Source: Reyranella humidisoli (GTDB lineage Bacteria > Pseudomonadota > Alphaproteobacteria > Reyranellales > Reyranellaceae). Taken from it: a stretch of 64,000 nucleotides of DNA. Shown here piece after piece: positions 1-8,257 of the stretch. The notes under the pieces are model-generated. The model did no database searches. It had not been told where the DNA came from and saw nothing but the letters and a program-made list of their open reading frames with translations. The position numbers were made by a program, and so were the translations under genes. Each line of letters begins with the position of its first letter. The first letter of the stretch is position 1. The stretch is from NCBI RefSeq assembly GCF_019039055.1, contig NZ_JAHOPB010000001.1:992001-1056000 (forward strand), written 5' to 3'.

Positions 1-558
1 CAGCCAGGCATTGCTCTCGGGCGAGCGGAAGGCCGACAGGACCTCTATCTGGCCGCCGTAGCCCGCGATACGGGCGGTGTGCCACAGCACGTCGAACAGC
101 AGCGGGTCCATCTCGGTCACGCCGCTGTCGCGGCTGTCGCGCAGGAACTGGTTGAGCTGGTCGAGCGCACTGCGATGATAGGCGCCGTTCGACCAGTAGG
201 TGACCGTCACCTCTTCCTTGGTGTTGAAGTTCATCAGGCTGAGACTGCGCGGGCTCGACAGGTCGAGGTCGGGAGCCGGCAGCGGCGCGGCCAAGGCTGC
301 TGCGGCCGGCGCAAAACCGGCATAGCGGCCGGCGCGGAGCTGCTGCGGGGTGGCGGCCGGCGCTTTCTTCTGCTGAGCCGCGGCCTTCTGGACGTTTGCC
401 GACTTGGCCGGTGCCGCCGTCTGCTTCTTCGTGGTAGTGGTCTGGGCGGTCGCGGCGGTCTTCACTTTTGGAGCGCTCGAGGCGCCGGTATTGGTCTGGG
501 CGAAGCTGGTGCCGGCAAATGCCAACAGTGTCGCCAGGCTCAGTACAAAGCTACGCAT
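1..558 (-). CDS. DUF882/M15-type murein peptidase-like exported protein, 3' end cut off
   Basis: The reading frame starts at an ATG at 558 and runs off the left edge, so only about 186 N-terminal residues are present. Residues 1–21 form a signal peptide (basic start, hydrophobic core, cleavage after SFA-QT), followed by a low-complexity Ala/Lys/Thr/Gln-rich linker. From about residue 105 there is a DUF882 (peptidase M15-like, MepK/YcbK-type) domain: LSLMNFNTKEEVTVTYW, then a segment ending LSAFRSPESNAWL that corresponds to the S-x-R-S/T substrate-binding motif. Family members are periplasmic zinc peptidases or peptidoglycan-binding proteins; the catalytic histidines and aspartate would lie beyond the window. 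It follows cysG on the same strand after 42 bases and is probably a separate function. Family assignment is fairly secure, activity is inferred. Confidence 0.75.
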   Translation of the reverse strand, partial: MRSFVLSLATLLAFAGTSFAQTNTGASSAPKVKTAATAQTTTTKKQTAAPAKSANVQKAAAQQKKAPAATPQQLRAGRYAGFAPAAAALAAPLPAPDLDLSSPRSLSLMNFNTKEEVTVTYWSNGAYHRSALDQLNQFLRDSRDSGVTEMDPLLFDVLWHTARIAGYGGQIEVLSAFRSPESNAWL

Positions 559-600
559 CCCTGCCCCGGTGTTGTTGCATTTTTGTCACAGACACCCTTA

Positions 601-2010
601 TCAGAGACCCATTCTCGACTCAAAGCTAAATTCCTGGTCGCGGCTGAGCGCCAGCCCCACCACTTCACCCACCATGCAGAGAGTCGGGCCCGTCAGATGC
701 GCCCGCTGGGCCTGCCCCTCGATGGTGGCGAGGGTGCCGACGACCCGCCGCTCCCGCTCAGTGGTGCCATGCTCGATGAGGGCCACCGGGGTCGACGCGG
801 GGAGTCCGTGGGCGATGAGCTGCGAGGCGATCTGCTGCAGCGCCCCCATCCCCATATAGATGACGACGGTCTGGCGCGGCCGCGACAGCATCTGCCAGTC
901 GAGGTCGACGGAACCGTCCTTAAGATGGCCGGTGACGAGCACACAGGCCTGCGCATGGTCGCGATGGGTGAGCGGGATGCCGGCGCTCGAGGCGCAGCCC
1001 AGGGCCGCCGTCACACCGGGCACAACCTCGACGGCGATGCCCGCCTTCACGAGTGCCTCCACCTCCTCGCCGCCGCGACCGAACACGAAGGGATCGCCAC
1101 CCTTGAGCCGCACGACGCTCTTGCCGGCGCGGGCCAGGGCCACGAGCCGGTCGTTGATCTCCTGTTGGGGCACGCAATGGTTCGCCCGGCGCTTGCCGAC
1201 ATAGACGCGCTCCGCGTCGCGCCGCGCCATCGACAGGACCTCGTCCGAAACCAGCCGGTCGTAGACCACGACATCGGCGCGCTGCAGCAGACGGTGCGCC
1301 TTCAGGGTCAACAGGTCGGGATCGCCGGGACCGGCCCCCACCAGGTGAACCATGCCGGTCGACGTCGTCTCGTTTCGCACGCCGTCGAGCAGGCGGATGA
1401 GTTCGCGGCGCGCGCCGATTTCGTCGCCGGCCAGGGCCAGTTCGCCGACCGGGCCCTCGAAGACGCGATCCCAGAAGCGGCGCCGCGCGCGAGGTACCAC
1501 CAGCGTTCGCCGCACCTGCTCGCGGAAGACGTCAGCGAAGCGCGCCAGCCGGCCCAGCGCAGCCGGGAGAGTGCGTTCGATCTCGGCACGGATGCGGCGT
1601 GCGAGAGCGGGCGCCGTGCCGGCTGTCGAGATGGCGATGGTCACGGGTGCCCGGTCGACGATCGCCGGCATGATGAAACTGGAGAGCGCGGGCCGGTCGA
1701 CGACGTTGACGGGCACGCACCGTTTCTGCGCCGAGGTCGAGACACGCGCCTGCTCGGCTTCGTCTTCGGTCGCCACGATGACCAGGGAAACCCCGTCCAG
1801 TTCGCCATCGTGGAAGGTGCGGCCGGCCCAGGAGATGTGGCCCTCGGAAATGAGCTGGGCGATCTCGCCGCCCACCGTCCCGGCAACGAGGGAGACCTGG
1901 GCGCCGGCCTTGAGCAGCAACTCGGCCTTGCGGGCGGCCGCGTCGCCACCGCCGACGACCAGCGCCCGGCGGCCCTGCAGGGAGAGAAAGAGGGGAAAGG
2001 TCTGCATCAT
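601..2010 (-). CDS. cysG: Siroheme synthase CysG (multifunctional)
   Basis: A 469-residue fusion. The N-terminal part (about 1–150) is the precorrin-2 dehydrogenase/sirohydrochlorin ferrochelatase domain with the NAD-binding motif VVGGGDAAARK. The C-terminal part (about 215–460) is uroporphyrinogen-III C-methyltransferase, with GAGPGDPDLLTLKA near its start and RLKGGDPFVFGRGGEE in the middle. It makes siroheme, the prosthetic group of the NirA encoded upstream, so it closes the nitrate operon logically. The chosen ATG at 2010 overlaps the nasA stop codon (ATGA), indicating translational coupling; a second ATG follows at 2007. Upstream in-frame sequence belongs to nasA. Length is the usual one for CysG. 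Confidence 0.95.
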   Translation of the reverse strand: MMQTFPLFLSLQGRRALVVGGGDAAARKAELLLKAGAQVSLVAGTVGGEIAQLISEGHISWAGRTFHDGELDGVSLVIVATEDEAEQARVSTSAQKRCVPVNVVDRPALSSFIMPAIVDRAPVTIAISTAGTAPALARRIRAEIERTLPAALGRLARFADVFREQVRRTLVVPRARRRFWDRVFEGPVGELALAGDEIGARRELIRLLDGVRNETTSTGMVHLVGAGPGDPDLLTLKAHRLLQRADVVVYDRLVSDEVLSMARRDAERVYVGKRRANHCVPQQEINDRLVALARAGKSVVRLKGGDPFVFGRGGEEVEALVKAGIAVEVVPGVTAALGCASSAGIPLTHRDHAQACVLVTGHLKDGSVDLDWQMLSRPRQTVVIYMGMGALQQIASQLIAHGLPASTPVALIEHGTTERERRVVGTLATIEGQAQRAHLTGPTLCMVGEVVGLALSRDQEFSFESRMGL

Positions 2011-4613
2011 GCGGCCTTTGCGAGACGGGCCTTGCGCAACAGCGCGCGAATTTCGGGACGGCAGGAACCGCAACTGGTGCCCGCATGCGTCTTGGCGCCG
2101 ACGGCGGCCAGCGAGGCCGCACCGTCGGCAATCGCCGCCTCGACCGCGCCGCAGGAGACGCCGAAGCAGGCGCAGATCTCGCCGCCGCGATGCATGTCGG
2201 TGCCGCCATGCAGCAGCTCGTCGCGCTGGGCATCCGTCAGGCGCTCCAGCGCCATGAACGGCGCGAAGCGGTCGCGCGCCCCGGCATCATGCGTCTCCGC
2301 CAGAGACATGATTGCCTCAACCTTGCCGTCACCGATGACGGCGGTGACATTTTTCTCGCCGACGAGCCATGGGCCCGGATTGGTCGTGCGCACCGAAGCG
2401 GCCAGCGCGCGTTGTGCAACTGCGAAGGACTGCTCGCCTGCAAAGACGTAGGCGTGATAGCCGGCGCCCTGCATCCGCGCCCAGTAGGAAATTTCCGGCA
2501 GCATGACTGCGCGACGAGCGAGAATCGTGCCATGCCAGCGCATATCCAGACGACGAATCTCGACAGGCGTGTGCTTCAGCTCGGGTTGGCCCGAGATGGG
2601 ATCGACGGCGGGATTCACTGCAGCGTTGATGCGACCCGCGCGACTCACCTGCGCGGTCCAATGCATGGGCGCGAACGCCTCTCCGCACCGCAAGGAGTCC
2701 GTCACATGCACACGCAGCACGCCACGGCCCCATGCACTCGTCACTTCGGCGATGTCGCCGTCGGACAGACCACGCGCCGCAGCGTCACGCGGATGCAGTT
2801 CGATCGCGGGCTCGGGACGATGGCCGGCAAGACGCACCGACTTTCCGGTGCGAGTCATGGTGTGCCACTGGTCGCGCACGCGGCCGGTGTTGAGGATCAG
2901 TGGCCGCGCCCCGTCCGGTGCGTTCACGGGGAAGCGTGCCTTCGTCGCGACGAAACGCGCGCGGCGGTCGGCATGGAAGAAGCCACCGTCGCCGAAGAAA
3001 CGCTTGTCGCTCCCGCCGCCCCACACGAAGGGCTTCAGCGCTTCGTAGGCCGCGTCGTCCAGCGTGGCGCAGGCACCGATGTCAAAATCGCGCCTGCCCT
3101 CGTTCTCGAAACCGGAAAGCGCGGCATGCTCGCGAAAGATGTCGGCAACGCCGCGCCACGCGAAGGCCTCGCCATGGCCGAGGCGCCGCGCGACCTCCGA
3201 GAGGATCCACCAGTCCTGCCTCGCTTCGCCGGGCGGCGGCAGGAACGGCCGCTGGCGCGAGATGCCTCGCTCCGAGTTGGTCACCGTGCCGTCCTTCTCC
3301 GCCCAGGCAAGCGCCGGCAGGCGGATGCGGCAGGCGTCGACGGTGTCGGTCGCACGGATCGCCTCGGAGACGATCGAGAGTTCACAAGCCCGCAACGCCT
3401 CGCGAACCGCGTCGGCGTCCGGAAGGCTGTCGACGGGATTGGTCGCCATGATCCACACCGCCTTGATGCGGCCGGCGCGCACGGCTTCGAACAACTCGAC
3501 CGCCTTGAGGCCGGGCTTGGTCGCCATGCGCGCGGCGCGCCAGAAGCGCCCGACGCGATCGACGTCCGCCGCACCGAAATCCATGTGGGCCGCCAGGGTG
3601 TTGGACAGCGCGCCGACCTCGCGGCCGCCCATCGCATTGGGCTGGCCGGTGATCGAGAAGGGCCCCATGCCGGGCCGGCCGATGCGGCCGGTCAGCAGGT
3701 GGCAGTTGATCAACGCGTTCACCTTATCGACACCGGCGCTCGACTGGTTCACGCCCTGGGAATAGAGCGTCACCACCTTGTCGGTGCGGGCAAACCAGTC
3801 GAGGAAGGTCGCGATCTCGGCCGATGGCAAACCGCAGGCGGTGGCATCGGTGGTCCGGGCGACGGCGAGCGCCTCGTCGAGGCCCGACGTGTGCTGCTCG
3901 ACGAAGCGCCGGTCGATCGCGCCGCGCTCCGCGAGACCGGCCAGCAGGACGTTGAACAGCGCCACGTCGCTGCCCGGCTTCAACGCCAGGTGGAGATCGG
4001 CGATGTCGCAGGTCTCGGTGCGGCGCGGATCGACGACGACCACCTTCATCGAGGGCCGCGCGCGCTTGGCCGCCTCGAGCCGCTGGAACAGCACGGGATG
4101 GCACCAGGCGAGATTGCTGCCGACCAGCACCACGAGATCGGCCAGCTCGAAATCCTCATAGAGTCCCGGCACCGTGTCGCTGCCGAAGGCGCGCTTGTGG
4201 CCCGCCACGGACGACGCCATGCAGAGGCGCGAGTTGGTGTCGATGTTGGCGGTGCCGAGGAAGCCTTTGATCAGCTTGTTGGCGGCGTAATAGTCCTCGG
4301 TCAGCAACTGGCCAGAGACATAGAAGGCGACGGCACCGGGTCCATGCTCTTCGATCGTCTTGCGGAAGCCCTCCGCCACCGTGTCGAGCGCGACCTCCCA
4401 TGAGACCCGCTGGCCGTCGATCTCGGGATGCAGCAGGCGATCCCCGAGCGACAGCGTCTCGCCCAGCGCCGCGCCTTTCGAACACAGCCGCCCCTGGTTG
4501 GCCGGATGGTCGTGATCAGCCGCGATGGCGGCTCCCCCCTTGCCGTCAGGCGTGGCGACGATCCCGCATCCCACGCCGCAATAGGGGCAGGTCGTATGGA
4601 CGCCGGCCGTCAT
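2007..4613 (-). CDS. nasA: Assimilatory nitrate reductase catalytic subunit NasA
   Basis: An 868-residue molybdopterin oxidoreductase that reduces nitrate to nitrite in the cytoplasm. The N-terminus carries the [4Fe-4S] ligands C9, C12, C16 and C44 (TTCPYCGVGCG ... GRLCSKG), followed by the bis-MGD domains and a molydopterin dinucleotide-binding domain from about residue 600. The last 60 residues form a BFD-like [2Fe-2S] domain (ICACFGVSCG ... GTSCGSC), typical of the NasA type that receives electrons from a flavoprotein. The ATG at 4613 directly precedes MTAGVHTT; in-frame sequence further upstream is repeat DNA. It is separated from the upstream flavoprotein gene by about 155 bases containing a palindromic repeat, yet lies in the same orientation and probably in the same transcript. 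Confidence 0.95.
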   Translation of the reverse strand: MTAGVHTTCPYCGVGCGIVATPDGKGGAAIAADHDHPANQGRLCSKGAALGETLSLGDRLLHPEIDGQRVSWEVALDTVAEGFRKTIEEHGPGAVAFYVSGQLLTEDYYAANKLIKGFLGTANIDTNSRLCMASSVAGHKRAFGSDTVPGLYEDFELADLVVLVGSNLAWCHPVLFQRLEAAKRARPSMKVVVVDPRRTETCDIADLHLALKPGSDVALFNVLLAGLAERGAIDRRFVEQHTSGLDEALAVARTTDATACGLPSAEIATFLDWFARTDKVVTLYSQGVNQSSAGVDKVNALINCHLLTGRIGRPGMGPFSITGQPNAMGGREVGALSNTLAAHMDFGAADVDRVGRFWRAARMATKPGLKAVELFEAVRAGRIKAVWIMATNPVDSLPDADAVREALRACELSIVSEAIRATDTVDACRIRLPALAWAEKDGTVTNSERGISRQRPFLPPPGEARQDWWILSEVARRLGHGEAFAWRGVADIFREHAALSGFENEGRRDFDIGACATLDDAAYEALKPFVWGGGSDKRFFGDGGFFHADRRARFVATKARFPVNAPDGARPLILNTGRVRDQWHTMTRTGKSVRLAGHRPEPAIELHPRDAAARGLSDGDIAEVTSAWGRGVLRVHVTDSLRCGEAFAPMHWTAQVSRAGRINAAVNPAVDPISGQPELKHTPVEIRRLDMRWHGTILARRAVMLPEISYWARMQGAGYHAYVFAGEQSFAVAQRALAASVRTTNPGPWLVGEKNVTAVIGDGKVEAIMSLAETHDAGARDRFAPFMALERLTDAQRDELLHGGTDMHRGGEICACFGVSCGAVEAAIADGAASLAAVGAKTHAGTSCGSCRPEIRALLRKARLAKAA

Positions 4614-4627
4614 GACGACAACAACGA

Positions 4628-4740
4628 CCTCACCCTGAGGAGCGCTCCGCAGGAGCGCGTCTCGAAGGGTGGGCACGAGCACCGCGTGCGTTGCCCATCC
4701 TTCGAGACGCCGCGCTGCGCACGGCTCTTCACGATGAGGT
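4628..4740. repeat. Intergenic palindromic repeat, family A, copy 1
   Basis: The element has a left arm with CTGAGGAGCG and GCGTCTCGAAGGGTGGGC and a right arm with GCCCATCCTTCGAGACGC, ending in GATGAGGT. The arms are inverted repeats around a centre of about 20 bases. Close relatives lie at 31641–31742 and 39219–39379. It sits between the flavoprotein and nasA genes of the nitrate operon, where it could form a large mRNA hairpin. Confidence 0.85.
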
Positions 4741-4769
4741 AGGGTCGGTCAACGCGAAGCGGAAGAACA

Positions 4770-6341
4770 CTAGTAGACATCGCGCTGATACCGGCCGGCC
4801 TTGGCGAGGCCGTCGAGCCAGGCCTTCGCTTCGGCGGCGCTCTTGCGACCAGGTCCCATCGCGACGTCGAGCAGTGTCGTCTCGACGTCCCTGGCCATGC
4901 GCTTGGCGTCGCCGCAGACGTAGAAGTGAGCCCCCTGCTCGAACCACGCCCAGAGTTCGGCCGCGTTCTCGCGCATGCGCGTCTGGACATAAACCTTCTC
5001 GGCCTGGTCGCGCGAGAAAGCGAGATCGAGGCGGGACAGCACGCCGCGCCGCTGCCAGTCGACAATCTGGTCCTCATAGAGAAAGTCCGTCGAGCGCTTC
5101 TGGTCGCCGAAGAACAGCCAGTTCCTGCCTTTCGCATCCCGTGCATCACGCTCCTCGAGGAAGGCCCGGAACGGCGCGATGCCCGTGCCGGGTCCGACCA
5201 TGATGGCCGGCATCGTATCATCGGCCGGCGGCGCGAAGCCGTGACTCTTCTGCACGAACACCGGGATGACGTCCCCCGGCTTGGCAAAGTCGGCGAGATA
5301 GCAGGAGCCGATCCCGGTCCGGGTCCTGTCCTTGGTATCCCAACGCACCGCCGATACGGTCAGATGGACCTCGCGCGGGTGGGCCTTGGGCGACGAGGCG
5401 ATCGAGTAGAGCCTGGGCTGCAGCCGGTCGAGCGACTTCAGCAAGCCGGGCAGCGACGGCGAGACCGACGGGAAGGCGTGCAGCAGATCGAGCAGGTCGG
5501 CCTCGGCCAGCTCCGGCGGCCCCTCGCCCGCGGCCAGCGCCTGCAGCTTCAACGCCTCCTCGCCGTCGAAAGCCCGGTTCGCCAGGAACAGCATGCACTC
5601 GTCGCTCGGCCGGGCGATGTCGACCTTGCTCAGCAGGGCCTGTCGAAGCGGCAGCGCCTCGTGATCGACGCCTACCATCTCCTCGCCCGTGGCGCCCAGC
5701 CGGTCGAGCACCGCCTGCACGAGCTGCGGGTTCTTGCGAGCGAAGACGCCCAGGCTGTCGCCGGCCTCGTAAGTGACGTCGCTCGCCGAGAGATCGAGCA
5801 CGACGTGCCGCACGTCCTTTTCCGATCCGTTGCGGTTCAGCGGATGGGCATCCACCAGGGTCGCAAGCGCCGGCCGGTCACGCGAGAAGCCGACCTGGCT
5901 GGTGGACTTCACCGCTGGCGCCACGACGGTCGAACCGTTGCGCAGCGGCTCGAACGCGGCGACGAGTTCCTTCACCTTGCGCTGCGTTTCCTTGCCGCCC
6001 GGCACGCAGCGGCCCATGTCGGCCTCGGCGCCGAACCACACGGCTTCGGCATAGGTCTGGCAGAGATAGCCGCACTGGCCGCAATCAAGCTGGGCCATCG
6101 CAGCCATGAGCTGGCGTTCGGGCTTTTTGTCCTTTGCGAGTTCAAGCCGTTCGCCAAGCGACAGCGCCGCATCGTGCCAGGGGAAATCCTCCGGCTCGGC
6201 GCCTTCCGCGGGAGCGCTTTCCGGACCGCCGCCGTTGACGCCGAGATAGGCGGCGAAGAAGCCGTTCAGCCAGGCGCGCTGCTCCGTCGAGAAGGGCGCG
6301 TTCTCGGGAACGATCTTCGGAATGGGCGCGAGGGCGTTCAT
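4770..6341 (-). CDS. NAD(P)H-dependent flavoprotein with N-terminal Fe-S domain, likely electron donor to NasA/NirA
   Basis: 523 residues. The C-terminal two thirds match the CysJ/P450-reductase FAD/NADPH module: the FAD motif RLYSIASSP, the nucleotide motif VGPGTGIAPFRAFLEER and the C-terminal YVCGDAKRMARDV. The flavodoxin (FMN) domain of true CysJ is missing. Instead residues 80–116 hold C87, C90, C94 and C112 (LDCGQCGYLCQTYAEA ... RCVPGG), resembling the PF04060-type Fe-S domain. The ATG at 6341 overlaps the nirA stop (ATGA), so it is translationally coupled to nirA, and nasA follows. The inferred role is to pass electrons from NAD(P)H to nitrite and nitrate reductases, comparable to the Flp flavoprotein described for Bradyrhizobium nitrate assimilation. 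The name sulfite reductase alpha subunit would be an alternative, but the context argues for nitrate. Confidence 0.8.
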   Translation of the reverse strand: MNALAPIPKIVPENAPFSTEQRAWLNGFFAAYLGVNGGGPESAPAEGAEPEDFPWHDAALSLGERLELAKDKKPERQLMAAMAQLDCGQCGYLCQTYAEAVWFGAEADMGRCVPGGKETQRKVKELVAAFEPLRNGSTVVAPAVKSTSQVGFSRDRPALATLVDAHPLNRNGSEKDVRHVVLDLSASDVTYEAGDSLGVFARKNPQLVQAVLDRLGATGEEMVGVDHEALPLRQALLSKVDIARPSDECMLFLANRAFDGEEALKLQALAAGEGPPELAEADLLDLLHAFPSVSPSLPGLLKSLDRLQPRLYSIASSPKAHPREVHLTVSAVRWDTKDRTRTGIGSCYLADFAKPGDVIPVFVQKSHGFAPPADDTMPAIMVGPGTGIAPFRAFLEERDARDAKGRNWLFFGDQKRSTDFLYEDQIVDWQRRGVLSRLDLAFSRDQAEKVYVQTRMRENAAELWAWFEQGAHFYVCGDAKRMARDVETTLLDVAMGPGRKSAAEAKAWLDGLAKAGRYQRDVY

Positions 6342-8125
6342 GCAGCGAGCGCCGGCACCGGGGCGCGCTCGGCCAGATCGCGCAGGGCGGCGATCTCGTG
6401 GCGACGGCAGAATTCGAAGAGCGATTCGGTGGCGGACTGACGGTGCGCCAGGTACGTCGCCAGCAACCTCTCGAGGAGCGGCGGCAGATCGTCGAAGGCG
6501 ATCGAGGTCGCGTACTCTCGCGCCATCGCCTGCTCCGCGGTCGAGGCCGCACCGCCACCGATGAAGACGTGATAGCCCTCGACACTGTCCTCGCCGCGCT
6601 CGACCCTGGCGGCGATCAGGCCGATGTCGCCGACATAGTGCTGGGCGCAGGAATGGTGGCAGCCCGTCAGATGGATGTTGATCGGCGTGTCGATGGCCAG
6701 CCGCATCTCGAGATAGTCCACGAGCTTCAGCGCATGGCCCTTGGTGTTCGCGGCCGCGAACTTGCAGCCGGCATTGCCGGTGCAGGCCACCAGGCCGCGC
6801 CGCAGCGCGCTCGCCTCGACGCGGAGACCGAGGGCGGCAATGGCTGCGATGCAGACGCCGACGTCACGGTCGGCCACGTCGGAGATCAGCAGGTTCTGCC
6901 AGACCGTGAGCCGGATCGTGCCGCTGCCGAAGCGGTCCGCGATCCCGGCGATGCCGCGCATCTGCTCCGAGGTCATGCGGCCGACCGGGAGGACGAGGCC
7001 GAGATAGTTGCGGCCGGCCTGCTTCTGGCGATGCACGCCGATATGGCCTTGCTTGTCGGCCAGCATGCGCGGCGCCACCTGCGCACCGGCCGCGCGCCGC
7101 AGCTTGCCGCCATGTTCCTTCTCGACCTCGGCCACGAAGGCCTCGCGGCCCATGCGGTCGATCACGTATTTCAGGCGCGCCTTCTGGCGGTTGGTGCGGT
7201 CGCCGTGGATCGCGAAGGCGCGCACCACGGCGCCTGCCACCGCCACGCATTCCTCCGGCTTCAGCAGTATCCCGGTCTCGAACGCGAAATCGAGATGACC
7301 CGTGATGCCGCCCAGCTGTAGGCGGAAATAGATGCCAGGCTCGAAGCCCGCGCCGCCCGTCACCTCGGTCGCGACGAAGCCGATGTCGTTGGTGTCCTCC
7401 AGCACCGGCACGCGCCCGCCGCCGTCGAAGGCGATGTTGAACTTGCGCGGCAGGCCGTACATCTCGCGATGATTGAGGATGTAGTGATGCATGGCGCGGC
7501 ACAGCGGCCGCGTATCGTAGAGCTCCTGCGGGTCGATGCCGGCCGTCGCGCTGCCGGTGATGTTGCGGATATTGTCGGCGCCCGAGCCGCGCGCCGTCAG
7601 CCCGAGATCCTGCACGGCGAGCAGCAGGTCGACGGCATGCCGCGCGGGGATCTCGCGGATCTGCAGGTTGGCGCGCGTCGTCACGTCGGCATAGCCGCCG
7701 CCGAAGGCATCCGCGGCTTCGGCCAGACCACGCATCTGCCAGGCGTTCAGGATGCCGTTGGGCATGCGCAGCCGGCACATGAAGGAATTCTCCGCCGGCG
7801 CGACGAAGAAGAGTCCGTGATACTTGGTGAGGAAGACGTCGATGCCCTTGGGAAACTGCCCCGCCTCGGCGCGGCCCACCACCTCGTCCCAGCGATCGAG
7901 CGGATTGCGTGCGCGCTTGGCGGTCTCCTCGGCGACCAGCTTGCCGCCCGACGCCACGATACGGTCCTGCGCGGCATGCTGCAGGGCGTCGGGACCGATC
8001 GGCTGGCCTTCGGAGGACGATCCCGCCGTGCGCGAGGCGAGCTTGTCCGCCGCCTTGCGGGCTTCGATCCCGCTGACGAAACCCTGCAGCCACTGCTTCT
8101 GGGCGTCGTCGAGTTCTTCTTTCAT
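6338..8125 (-). CDS. nirA: Assimilatory nitrite reductase NirA (siroheme/[4Fe-4S], ferredoxin type)
   Basis: A 595-residue protein of the nitrite/sulfite reductase family, which reduces nitrite to ammonium. The family's two half-domain repeats are present (for example DVTTRANLQIREIP and RLTVWQNLLISDV). The siroheme/[4Fe-4S] ligand cysteines are in CTGNAGCKFA and GCHHSCAQHY, the expected C-x5-C ... C-x3-C pattern. The ATG at 8125 is chosen; it follows GGGGAGGTGC, which is part of a family B repeat. A GTG at 8137 also lies in frame but inside that repeat. The gene is 132 bases after nrtD and overlaps the flavoprotein gene by four bases. Siroheme would come from cysG at the end of the operon. 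Confidence 0.93.
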   Translation of the reverse strand: MKEELDDAQKQWLQGFVSGIEARKAADKLASRTAGSSSEGQPIGPDALQHAAQDRIVASGGKLVAEETAKRARNPLDRWDEVVGRAEAGQFPKGIDVFLTKYHGLFFVAPAENSFMCRLRMPNGILNAWQMRGLAEAADAFGGGYADVTTRANLQIREIPARHAVDLLLAVQDLGLTARGSGADNIRNITGSATAGIDPQELYDTRPLCRAMHHYILNHREMYGLPRKFNIAFDGGGRVPVLEDTNDIGFVATEVTGGAGFEPGIYFRLQLGGITGHLDFAFETGILLKPEECVAVAGAVVRAFAIHGDRTNRQKARLKYVIDRMGREAFVAEVEKEHGGKLRRAAGAQVAPRMLADKQGHIGVHRQKQAGRNYLGLVLPVGRMTSEQMRGIAGIADRFGSGTIRLTVWQNLLISDVADRDVGVCIAAIAALGLRVEASALRRGLVACTGNAGCKFAAANTKGHALKLVDYLEMRLAIDTPINIHLTGCHHSCAQHYVGDIGLIAARVERGEDSVEGYHVFIGGGAASTAEQAMAREYATSIAFDDLPPLLERLLATYLAHRQSATESLFEFCRRHEIAALRDLAERAPVPALAA

Positions 8126-8126
8126 G

Positions 8127-8250
8127 CACCTCCCCACTCAAATGGGGAGGTGTCGGCCTCACAGGCCGACGGAGGGGTCATCGCCAACTCAAGATGCATG
8201 ACCCTACCGTCGCCGTATGACGGCGACACCTCCCCCGCTGACGGGGGAGG
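8127..8250. repeat. Intergenic palindromic repeat, family B, copy 1 (supplies the nirA ribosome binding site)
   Basis: The module CCTCCCC-actcaaat-GGGGAGG is followed by TCGGCCTCACAGGCCGA and GGAGGGGTCAT. An inverted second half follows, with GACCCTACCGTCGCCG and CCTCCCCCGCTGACGGGGGAGG. Related copies lie at 16600–16723 and 41025–41144. On the minus strand its terminal GGGGAGGTG sits 1 base before the nirA ATG, so the repeat provides the Shine-Dalgarno sequence. Confidence 0.85.
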
Positions 8251-8257
8251 AACGCTG

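Noticed and set aside
79..2451. Long plus-strand open frame opposite cysG and the end of nasA
   Set aside because: It is antisense to two well-identified genes and its translation is Arg/Gly/His-rich without any family signature, as expected for the reverse strand of GC-rich codons.
2085..4403. Plus-strand frame of 772 codons opposite nasA
   Set aside because: No recognisable domain, and nasA has all its cofactor ligands on the other strand.
4628..4740. CRISPR array or insertion sequence at the palindromic repeats
   Set aside because: Each copy is a single palindrome with no regular spacer series, no transposase gene and no flanking target duplication visible.
8126..8137. GTG at 8137 as the nirA start
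   Set aside because: It lies inside the family B repeat, and the ATG at 8125 with GGGGAGG just before it gives the normal N-terminus.
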